Source of the DNA: Bacteroidales bacterium
Lineage (GTDB): Bacteria > Bacteroidota > Bacteroidia > Bacteroidales > P3
Direction: 5' to 3'
DNA: 5,552 nt
Assembly: GCA_012837565.1 (NCBI GenBank)
Contig: DUQY01000282.1
Span: 1 to 5,552, forward strand
The position numbers and the translations under genes were made by a program. The notes beneath the pieces are model-generated. The model ran no database searches. It saw nothing but the letters and a program-made list of their open reading frames with translations, and was not told the DNA's origin. Below, piece by piece: positions 1-5,552 of this stretch. Within the stretch, counting starts at the first letter, position 1. Every line of letters starts with the position of its first letter.

Positions 1-1
1 A

Positions 2-328
2 GCTTTTAATGGAATTTGTGAAAGTGATATTTCTAATGAAGTATGTGAGGTTTTCCTTGATATTAACACAATTGAAACAAATGATTTCAATGCTTACCTC
101 TACCCTAACCCAACCAGCAATAAAACAATTCTAAGAGTTGATGGATTAAATGAAAATGCTCTTGTAAGAATTTATGATATTACTGGAAGATTGATTAAAA
201 CATTAGAATTAAATACAGACCAAAAAGAATTGGAAATAGACGTTCAAAACTTTGCAAAAGGTATTTATAATATTAGAATTTCTAATTCCACAATAAACAT
301 TACTAAGAAATTAATTGTTAACAGATAA
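2..328 (+). CDS. C-terminal end of a T9SS-exported surface or secreted protein (5' end outside window)
   Basis: An open frame enters from the left edge and reads 108 codons to a TAA stop. The last ~75 residues form a type A sorting domain of the type IX secretion system (Por_Secre_tail / TIGR04183 type). Visible motifs are LYPNPT, then VRIYDITGRLIKTL, then GIYNIRIS, and the terminal KKLIVNR. In this family the domain directs an outer-membrane-translocated protein to the T9SS machinery, where it is usually removed while the cargo is released or anchored. The 32 residues before it (two cysteines, CES...SNEVC) match the end of the Fn3-like domain of the next gene. Over 107 ungapped residues, 68 are identical to the C-terminus of that neighbour, so the two genes are tandem paralogs. 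The functional domains of this protein lie outside the window and cannot be inferred. Confidence 0.9.
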   Translation, partial: AFNGICESDISNEVCEVFLDINTIETNDFNAYLYPNPTSNKTILRVDGLNENALVRIYDITGRLIKTLELNTDQKELEIDVQNFAKGIYNIRISNSTINITKKLIVNR

Positions 329-342
329 ATTGATAAGTTGAT

Positions 343-3078
343 ATGAAAAAAACATTTATAGTATTATTTGTACTTATTTTAGGAATAAATTTCAGCACAA
401 AAGCACATGATTTTTTTGCAGTTAATAGTGATGGAGATACTATTTATTATGTCTATACTAATACGAATACAGTTGGAGTAAGTTTTCAAGGAAATTATGC
501 AAATTCATTTTCTAATGAGTACCATGGAGATATTAGAATTCCTGATTCTGTATTATATAATGGGATATATTATAAAGTAATATCAATTGGTCTTGCTGCT
601 TTTTCGGATAATACATTAGTTACTTCAATTATTCTGCCTTCAACTCTAACTGGCATTGGTCAAACTGCATTTAGTGGTTGCTCAGGACTTTCCAAAATCA
701 CAATACCACAAAATGTTGGAAACATTAGTTCTGGTGCTTTTCAAAATTGTACTTCATTAGATACTGTATATTTTAATGCTACAAATTGCATTTCTATGGG
801 TAGTTCTTCAAATGGTGTTTTTAATGGATGTAATAATTTAAACGCAATTATTATTGGTAATAATGTTACAAGAATTCCTAATTATGCATTTTATAATTGC
901 TCTACCCTAACCTCTATAAATATTCCTTCATCAGTTACTACAATTGGGATAAATGCATTTAATAATTGCACCAACCTAATAACTATAAATCTTCCTTCAA
1001 CTATAACATCTATCAATTTTGCAGCTTTTATGAATTGTACTTCATTAAAAAATATTAATCTACCATCGTCCCTTATTTCCCTTCTAAATAATGTATTTAA
1101 TGGATGTAAGAGTTTAGACTCAGTTATCATTCCTCAATCAGTTATAAATATTGGAAGTTATATTTTTGCTAATTGCGATAGCTTAACCTATGTTAGTTTT
1201 CCAAACTCCATAAACACTCTATCTGACTATGCTTTTCAAAACTGTATTTCGCTAACCTCTTTAAATGCTCCATCTATTACTTCACTTGGAACAGGAGTTT
1301 TTCAAGGTTGCAGAAGTTTAACAACTTACACCTTACCTAATAATCTTACAAATATTCCAGAGAACATATTTCTTGATTGTTCAAGTTTAACATCAATAAT
1401 TATACCTCAAAGTGTTACAAGGATTAAAAGCAAAGCATTTAAAAATTGTTCTGCATTGAATCATATTGATATTCCTAACTCTGTTTCTATTATTGACAGT
1501 TACGCTTTTGATAGTTGCAGTTCATTGTCAATTATAAATATCCCAAGTATTATAAGTTATATTAGTAATAATACTTTTAGAAGCTGTACTAATTTGGATA
1601 CAATTATAATGAATCGAATAAATCCACCAACAATTGCTTCTAATGCATTTCTAAATATTCCTGATAATGTAACTATAATTCTTCCGTGCAGTTCAAAACT
1701 AAAATACCTAAATGCAACAAATTGGAGTAGTTTCACAAACTTTAAAGAATTAAGCACTTGTCAATATACTATCAATGTTCAATCCATTGACACCACATTA
1801 GGAACAGTTACTGGAAGTGGAATATATCCTTTTGACACAATAACAATAACCGCTACTCCGCTTCAAAATTATTCTTTTATTAGTTGGAATGATGGAGACA
1901 CAAATTCAATAAGAACAGTTATTGTTACAAAAGATAGCACGTTTACTGCAATATTTAAGCAAGTTGTTTATTCAAATATTAATGACACCATTTGTCAAGG
2001 TCAAACCTATCCTTTTTATGGAAATAACTTAACAGTAGATGGATTCTATTCTCACACAATTCCAGCATCTCAAACAAAAGATAGCATAATCAACCTTCAA
2101 TTAAAAGTAAATCCAAGTTATTCAATTGAGATTTACGACACCATTTGTGAAGGTCAAACCTATACTGAATATGGATTTAATACCAATATTTCTGGTCTCA
2201 ATACTCTAAACTTTCAAACGACAAAAGGTTGCGACAGTATAATTAATCTATATCTTTATGTTAATCAAAGTCCAACAACAAACATTCAAGCCTCAATTTG
2301 TCAAGGTCACACATATTCATTAAATGGTTTTAATGCAGATACATCAGGAATATATACCCTAAATCTTCAAACCTATAAAGGTTGCGACAGCATAGTTAAT
2401 CTTTCACTACTTGTTAATCCAACATATACAATAGATATTCAAGGAGAAGTATGTCAAGGAAAGTTCTATTATCAAAACGGTTTCTTTGAACATATGCCTG
2501 GCATTCACACTCGTTATCTTCAAACAACAGAAGGCTGTGATAGCATAATAAATCTTCATTTAAGCGTTAATGAGATTGCAATTCCAAGCAATCTCAATCT
2601 AAGTAATATTGCAAATTACATTGAGCTTAATTGGGAAGGCGACCAAGAAAGTTATATTATTTATAGGAATAATGACTCTTTGGCAATGACTATAACAAGA
2701 ACTTATAGAGATAGTAATGTAGTTGAAGGAATAAACTATTGCTATAAAATTAAGGCATTAGAAGGATATTGTGAGAGTGAATCTTCAAATCAAGAGTGCA
2801 AAACATTCTTAGATTTAGACATAATAACAGACAATAGCTTTAAAGCAACGCTCTATCCCAACCCAACAAAAGGCAGAACAACACTAAGAGTTGAGGGACT
2901 AAATGAAAGTGCAGACGTTAGGATTTACGACCTCAAAGGACGATTAATTAGAACCCTTAGTATAAACCAAGCAAAGAATGAATTAGAAATTGATGTTGAA
3001 AACTTGGCAAAGGGAGTCTATAATATTAGAATATCAAATACCACAACTAATATAATAAAGAAATTAATAGTTAACTAA
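343..3078 (+). CDS. BspA-type leucine-rich-repeat surface protein with T9SS type A sorting domain
   Basis: A complete 911-residue modular protein, predicted to be exported by Sec and then T9SS to the cell surface or medium. Domain order: signal peptide, residues 1-21 (MKK, hydrophobic core, probable cleavage after STKA); BspA-like N-terminal strand region, ~22-80; LRR_5 (TpLRR) array, ~81-440, closed by a capping segment with C448 and NW to ~470; divergent InlB B-repeat-like domain, ~474-540 (TITATP, FISWNDGD, TFTAIF); four 51-residue repeats, 546-749; Fn3-like domain, ~748-822; sorting domain, 836-911 (LYPNPT, VRIYDLKGRLIRTL, GVYNIRIS, KKLIVN). I chose this ATG because the signal peptide begins right there. 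No Shine-Dalgarno is visible, as is normal in Bacteroidota. The gene starts 14 bases after its paralog ends, so co-transcription is likely. Relatives of the LRR family, such as BspA of Tannerella, act in adhesion to host proteins or other bacteria; adhesion here is inference. The gene is strongly AT-rich. Confidence 0.93.
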   Translation: MKKTFIVLFVLILGINFSTKAHDFFAVNSDGDTIYYVYTNTNTVGVSFQGNYANSFSNEYHGDIRIPDSVLYNGIYYKVISIGLAAFSDNTLVTSIILPSTLTGIGQTAFSGCSGLSKITIPQNVGNISSGAFQNCTSLDTVYFNATNCISMGSSSNGVFNGCNNLNAIIIGNNVTRIPNYAFYNCSTLTSINIPSSVTTIGINAFNNCTNLITINLPSTITSINFAAFMNCTSLKNINLPSSLISLLNNVFNGCKSLDSVIIPQSVINIGSYIFANCDSLTYVSFPNSINTLSDYAFQNCISLTSLNAPSITSLGTGVFQGCRSLTTYTLPNNLTNIPENIFLDCSSLTSIIIPQSVTRIKSKAFKNCSALNHIDIPNSVSIIDSYAFDSCSSLSIINIPSIISYISNNTFRSCTNLDTIIMNRINPPTIASNAFLNIPDNVTIILPCSSKLKYLNATNWSSFTNFKELSTCQYTINVQSIDTTLGTVTGSGIYPFDTITITATPLQNYSFISWNDGDTNSIRTVIVTKDSTFTAIFKQVVYSNINDTICQGQTYPFYGNNLTVDGFYSHTIPASQTKDSIINLQLKVNPSYSIEIYDTICEGQTYTEYGFNTNISGLNTLNFQTTKGCDSIINLYLYVNQSPTTNIQASICQGHTYSLNGFNADTSGIYTLNLQTYKGCDSIVNLSLLVNPTYTIDIQGEVCQGKFYYQNGFFEHMPGIHTRYLQTTEGCDSIINLHLSVNEIAIPSNLNLSNIANYIELNWEGDQESYIIYRNNDSLAMTITRTYRDSNVVEGINYCYKIKALEGYCESESSNQECKTFLDLDIITDNSFKATLYPNPTKGRTTLRVEGLNESADVRIYDLKGRLIRTLSINQAKNELEIDVENLAKGVYNIRISNTTTNIIKKLIVN
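598..1662 (+). repeat. Tandem BspA/TpLRR-type leucine-rich-repeat units within the surface protein
   Basis: Sixteen units are marked by an (A/V/I/T)F dipeptide starting at residues 86, 109, 132, 159, 182, 205, 228, 251, 274, 297, 319, 342, 365, 388, 411 and 435. The step is almost always 23 residues, with one of 27, one of 22 and one of 24. The middle 14 units share the pattern F-x-x-C-x-x-L, followed by an I-x-(I/L/F)-P type strand and a (S/T/I)xI turn, which is the LRR_5 consensus. The first and last units lack the cysteine, as expected for caps. The 27-residue unit (VYFNATNC then SMGSSS) is a variant commonly seen in Bacteroidales BspA proteins. At the DNA level the units are degenerate, with only short near-identical patches such as those near 745 and 1034. 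Confidence 0.9.
1978..2589 (+). repeat. Four tandem 153-bp (51-residue) cysteine-containing repeats
   Basis: Units start at residues 546, 597, 648 and 699. The first cysteine of each falls at 551, 602, 653 and 704, a period of exactly 51 residues with no indels. The consensus is DTIC-(Q/E)-GQTY near the start, a G(I/L)xTxxLQT strand, then KGCDSI(I/V)NLxLxVN. The second cysteines are at 630, 681 and 732; in unit 1 this position is lysine 579. Nucleotide similarity is still high between some units: the block at 1984-2010 matches 2137-2163 at 26 of 27 bases. Such beta-rich repeats are common stalk modules in Bacteroidota surface proteins. A role as a spacer holding the LRR head away from the surface is inference. 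Confidence 0.88.
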
Positions 3079-3083
3079 AACAG

Positions 3084-3121
3084 AATCTATATATCGTTAA
3101 TGATGGAGATTTATATAGATT
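3084..3121. terminator. Inverted repeat between convergent genes, possible bidirectional terminator
   Basis: AATCTATATA (3084-3093) and TATATAGATT (3112-3121) form a perfect 10-bp inverted repeat with an 18-base loop. It begins 5 bases after the stop codon of the surface-protein gene, and the convergent peptidase gene ends 32 bases beyond it. The stem is AT-rich and weak. On the plus strand it is followed by G/T-rich sequence without a clean T run. On the minus strand it is followed by CTGTTTTAG, which is somewhat more terminator-like. Position and symmetry support a 3'-end role; stem strength does not, so this is a tentative call. Confidence 0.4.
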
Positions 3122-3153
3122 TGTATGGTTTGGAATGGTGCTATGGGATTTTT

Positions 3154-4143
3154 TTATCTAAGTCTTAGCTTTTGACCTGCTTTGATTTTGGAACCTTTGA
3201 TATTGTTTAGCTTGGCTAATTTACTTACTGTTGTACCGTTTCTCTTTGCAATTGAGCTAAGGGTTTCTCCTTTTCTAACGTTGGTATATTGCCCACCTTT
3301 GGTTGCCTTTGCTTTGTTATTAGCCAACTTAACATTGGTATTGCGGCTTGAATGGTGGCGGAAATTGTCTTTGGTTAGTTGGAGTGTATTGTCTTTAAGG
3401 GCAAAGGTTGAGAAGTCAATTACGTCTTCTGGGTTTATTGCTGCTCCTTCATAACGGATTTCAAGATGAAGATGTGGACCTGTGGAACGCCCTGTTGAGC
3501 CTCCAAGTCCTAGTACTTCGCCTGCTTTTATCACATCTCCTGGTGCTACATTGATTTGTGAAAGGTGAGCATAGTAGGTTTCAAGCTTGTTGTCATGGTC
3601 AATTACTACTAAGTTTCCGTAGGCTCCTGCCCTCTTAGCTACCCTTACTGTGCCATCAAACATAGAACGGATTGGCTCTCCTGTCCTAAGTCCGAGGTCT
3701 ATTCCGTAATGATAACGTCTTCTTCTTGGGCCAAATCTTGAGGTTATTCTTACACCATCGGATGGGAAAGAATAGTATTTCTTTGCTTTATTATCTACAA
3801 GTGGAACTGCAATTGCATCGGTAAGGTTTGAAAAATCTGTCTTCTTGCGGTGAATTGATGTTGAATTTGGTAGGGTTTCTTTTAGGATATCTTCCTCATC
3901 TTCTGCTGCATCATCTTCATAAACAAGGCTTGTGCCAACAAACTTCATAAGGGATTTACGAAAGCGAACCGTATCTTTTATTATGCCAATCTGGTATTCC
4001 GAACTCTCCTTATCAACGTTTGTTCTATTCTTCATCATCCCTCTTTCGTGTATACCATCTTCTTTTGGTAGTTGAGCCATTGAGAACAATGGTAATAAAA
4101 GAAAAAGAGTGAGTGTTAGAAACAGCCTTGTTGGATTTGTCAT
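3154..4143 (-). CDS. Secreted M23-family (LytM-type) metallopeptidase with C-terminal LysM domain
   Basis: A complete 329-residue protein, predicted to be a zinc endopeptidase that cleaves peptidoglycan cross-bridges or stem peptides in the periplasm. A signal peptide covers residues 1-23 (hydrophobic LFLTLTLFLLLPLF, probable cleavage at SMA|Q). There is no lipobox cysteine, so it is not a lipoprotein. Residues 24-120 are a family-variable linker with an acidic patch at 76-85. The M23 domain spans ~125-240 and has the full residue set: H145 and D149 (HYGID) and H226 (HLH) as zinc ligands, H193 (YAHLS) and H224 as catalytic histidines. An intact active site argues for a real enzyme rather than a degenerate EnvC/NlpD-type activator. 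A typical LysM domain fills residues ~285-329 (VRKGETLSSIAK, ending AGQKLRLR) and should bind glycan strands. The ATG is chosen because the signal peptide starts there. The DUF4301 gene lies 119 bp upstream on the same strand. The physiological role (growth or daughter-cell separation) is inference. Confidence 0.93.
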   Translation of the reverse strand: MTNPTRLFLTLTLFLLLPLFSMAQLPKEDGIHERGMMKNRTNVDKESSEYQIGIIKDTVRFRKSLMKFVGTSLVYEDDAAEDEEDILKETLPNSTSIHRKKTDFSNLTDAIAVPLVDNKAKKYYSFPSDGVRITSRFGPRRRRYHYGIDLGLRTGEPIRSMFDGTVRVAKRAGAYGNLVVIDHDNKLETYYAHLSQINVAPGDVIKAGEVLGLGGSTGRSTGPHLHLEIRYEGAAINPEDVIDFSTFALKDNTLQLTKDNFRHHSSRNTNVKLANNKAKATKGGQYTNVRKGETLSSIAKRNGTTVSKLAKLNNIKGSKIKAGQKLRLR

Positions 4144-4188
4144 AATAAAATTATATTGGTTATATATCTATGATTTGTGTGTAAGGTG

Positions 4189-4196
4189 CAAAAATA
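4189..4196 (-). promoter_or_regulatory. Candidate Bacteroidota -7 promoter element for the M23 peptidase gene
   Basis: Read on the minus strand, 4196-4189 is TATTTTTG, a perfect match to the Bacteroidota -7 consensus TAnnTTTG. It lies 45 bases before the ATG at 4143, so a transcript starting a few bases downstream would have a leader of roughly 40 bases. I find no TTTG -33 element at the usual ~19-base spacing. The nearest TTTG (4232-4229) is 32 bases away, which is too far. In such AT-rich sequence a chance match is quite possible. Confidence 0.35.
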
Positions 4197-4213
4197 AAAC
4201 AATAAAAGGACTC

Positions 4214-4231
4214 TTGCATCATTAACTGCAA
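4214..4231 (-). terminator. Weak hairpin after the DUF4301 gene, possible terminator
   Basis: On the minus strand TTGCA, an 8-base loop and TGCAA form a 5-bp stem (6 with one G-T pair). It starts about 30 bases past the DUF4301 stop codon and is followed by T-rich sequence (CCTTTTATTGTTTTATTTTTG). The stem is short, so this is only a candidate 3' end. If real, it would separate this gene's transcript from the peptidase gene downstream. Confidence 0.22.
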
Positions 4232-4262
4232 AGTTTTAGTCTCTTTTAGGTTTTTTTAAGAT

Positions 4263-5552
4263 TTAATTTGATTGGTGCTCGTCTCTTAGAAGGTCATTTA
4301 CCTCCTTTACTGGGGTGAAGGTCTCGATAGGAACCTCAACAAATAGGGTTATCCAATTAGCCATTGCTCCATTCCAAAGTCCTGGAAGCTCTTGCGCTCT
4401 GATTAGTTTTGCATCTTTGGTCTTATTGGATATAAAGCCTGAGTCCTTGTCTACGAAGTTTCTTAGGTCGAAGTTCTTGGTTTTGTAGTCCTTAACTCCG
4501 CATACTAAGTCCACTGGATTGAAGTATTGAGAGGTTTGAAATATCGTTTTTTGGGCTTCATCAAGAGTATTTACTTGTGATGATTCTACTATTTGAAGGC
4601 TCCTTATTCCGTCTTTCTCAACCCAAAAGGCTCCTCCTCCTGGCTCGCCTTGGTTCTTTACAAGTCCGCAAACCCTAATTGGACGGTTGAGTTTATCAAA
4701 TAATACTTGCATCATATCTTCGCTTTCTTTCTCTTTTTCTGAAAGATTAATGCCTATTTTATTGCAAAGCGTTATGATATCTACTACGTCTTGGGACTTC
4801 AAATGTCCTGCCTCAAGCTTCCTAAGTGAAGAAAATACCTCCTCTTGAACCTTAAGTAATGTCCCTCCTATTAGCTTTTTATACTTGTAGGTATGGGGTT
4901 TTAGTCTGTCGTGTGCTACGTTATCGATGTTCTTAATAAAGATAATATCACCCTTGATATCGTTAAGATTCTCTATTAAAGCCCCATGTCCTGAGGGGCG
5001 AAATATAAGTTTCTCGTCCTTATCATAGGCTATGGTGTTGTCTGGATTGAGGGCTATGGTGTCGGTTTCCTTCTTTTGGAGGGAGTAGTTTATATTATAT
5101 TTTACTGAAAAAACCTCCTCGTAATAGGGCTGAACCTTAGATATTAGCTCCATAAGAGCTGCCTTATGCTCTTTGGAAACGGTGAAATGTAGATTGACCT
5201 CTGAGGATTCTTGCTTTGCATAGTTTGCTGCCTCAACAAGATGTTCTTCAATTGCATACCTGACTTTCCTCTCTTTGCTATCAGGATACTGGTGAAATGC
5301 TATCAGTGCCTTCGGGAGATTGGCGTAGTTAAGCCCAATTTCGGTTAGGATATAATTAACAACCGTGGTGTAGTTTCCTGCCTCCATATGCTCCTCTATG
5401 CTTATTCCACTGGCACCAATTATTGATTCTAATTCATTATAAAAGGCAAAACTCTCAAGGTTATCTAAGGTTTTGTGGGCCGAAGGGAACTTCTTCATGT
5501 TGTAAGGCATGCCCATATAGAGTCCCGAAAACTCCATTAAGTCCTTAAACAT
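4263..5552 (-). CDS. DUF4301 family protein (5' end outside window)
   Basis: The last 429 residues of a protein I recognise as DUF4301 (PF14134), a conserved family of roughly 500 residues found mainly in Bacteroidota, with no established function. Recognisable blocks, numbered from the window-edge methionine: EEHLVE (102-107), LHFTVSKEH (121-129), FRPSGHGALIENLND (184-198), FIKNIDNV (205-212), RPIRVCGLVKN followed by GEPGGGAFW (290-310), NPVDLVCGVKDY (345-356), LPGLWNGAMANW (389-400) and FTPVKEVNDLL (412-422). The C-terminus is complete. The ATG at 5552-5550 opens with MFKDL, which in family members follows a glycine/serine-rich SGAASR-type segment some 80-90 residues into the protein. The true start therefore lies beyond the right edge. 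That segment resembles the nucleotide-binding loop of sugar-nucleotide pyrophosphorylases, so a nucleotidyltransferase-like fold is plausible, but this is inference from memory of the family. There is no signal peptide or membrane segment in the visible part, so it is probably cytoplasmic. Confidence 0.88.
   Translation of the reverse strand: MFKDLMEFSGLYMGMPYNMKKFPSAHKTLDNLESFAFYNELESIIGASGISIEEHMEAGNYTTVVNYILTEIGLNYANLPKALIAFHQYPDSKERKVRYAIEEHLVEAANYAKQESSEVNLHFTVSKEHKAALMELISKVQPYYEEVFSVKYNINYSLQKKETDTIALNPDNTIAYDKDEKLIFRPSGHGALIENLNDIKGDIIFIKNIDNVAHDRLKPHTYKYKKLIGGTLLKVQEEVFSSLRKLEAGHLKSQDVVDIITLCNKIGINLSEKEKESEDMMQVLFDKLNRPIRVCGLVKNQGEPGGGAFWVEKDGIRSLQIVESSQVNTLDEAQKTIFQTSQYFNPVDLVCGVKDYKTKNFDLRNFVDKDSGFISNKTKDAKLIRAQELPGLWNGAMANWITLFVEVPIETFTPVKEVNDLLRDEHQSN

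Noticed and set aside
329..342. Search for a separate promoter or ribosome binding site in the 14-base gap before the surface-protein gene
   Set aside because: The gap is AT-rich with no Shine-Dalgarno and no room for a promoter. The TAAGTTGA resemblance to a -7 box lies too close to the start codon to serve.
891..1130. Minus-strand open frame of 79 codons inside the surface-protein gene
   Set aside because: It lies antisense to the LRR array. Its translation has no recognisable domain and its regularity mirrors the repeat on the other strand.
598..1662. Regular spacing of short similar DNA segments that could suggest a CRISPR array or satellite repeat
   Set aside because: The ~69-bp period is the codon image of 23-residue leucine-rich repeats in one continuous reading frame. 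The DNA copies are degenerate and there are no unique spacers.
1557..1757. Minus-strand open frame of 66 codons inside the surface-protein gene
   Set aside because: It is antisense to the end of the LRR array and its cap, which have clear coding evidence. The hydrophobic look comes from AT-rich complementary codons.
3096..3105. The 10-mer GTTAATGATG occurs here on the plus strand and again at 4226-4217 on the minus strand, both in intergenic hairpin loops
   Set aside because: One shared AT-rich 10-mer with different flanks is easily chance and does not establish a shared regulatory motif.
3182..3454. Plus-strand open frame of 90 codons opposite the M23 peptidase gene
   Set aside because: It is fully antisense to the LysM domain and linker, whose protein sequence is unmistakable on the other strand.

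Overview
The window looks like part of a Bacteroidota chromosome, probably Bacteroidales. The evidence is two adjacent genes whose products end in a type IX secretion system (T9SS) type A C-terminal sorting domain, a BspA-type leucine-rich-repeat surface protein, a DUF4301 protein (a family I know mainly from Bacteroidota), no visible Shine-Dalgarno sequence before the complete genes, and a TAnnTTTG-type -7 promoter element. No species can be named from the sequence alone.

Layout. Positions 2-328 (+) are the 3' end of a gene for a T9SS-exported protein. After a 14-base gap, 343-3078 (+) encodes a complete 911-residue surface protein. It has a signal peptide, about 16 BspA-type LRR units, an InlB B-repeat-like domain, four repeats of exactly 51 residues with a cysteine pair, an Fn3-like domain and the sorting domain. 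The two proteins are paralogs: their last 107 residues align without gaps at 68 identities. A short convergent intergenic region (3079-3153) holds a 10-bp inverted repeat. On the minus strand, 3154-4143 encodes a complete secreted M23 (LytM-type) endopeptidase with a C-terminal LysM domain. A 119-bp gap upstream of it carries a candidate -7 box. From 4263 to the right edge is a DUF4301 gene. Its apparent ATG at the window edge is almost certainly an internal methionine, so the gene is cut by the window.

The two halves differ in character. The left half is strongly AT-rich and encodes repetitive cell-surface proteins (accessory, tandemly duplicated). The right half is visibly richer in G+C and encodes a housekeeping-type cell-wall enzyme and a conserved protein of unknown function. 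I see no mobile element, CRISPR array, tRNA or rRNA, and no strong sign of a new multi-gene system. The most interesting material is the modular surface-protein pair and the uncharacterised DUF4301 protein.
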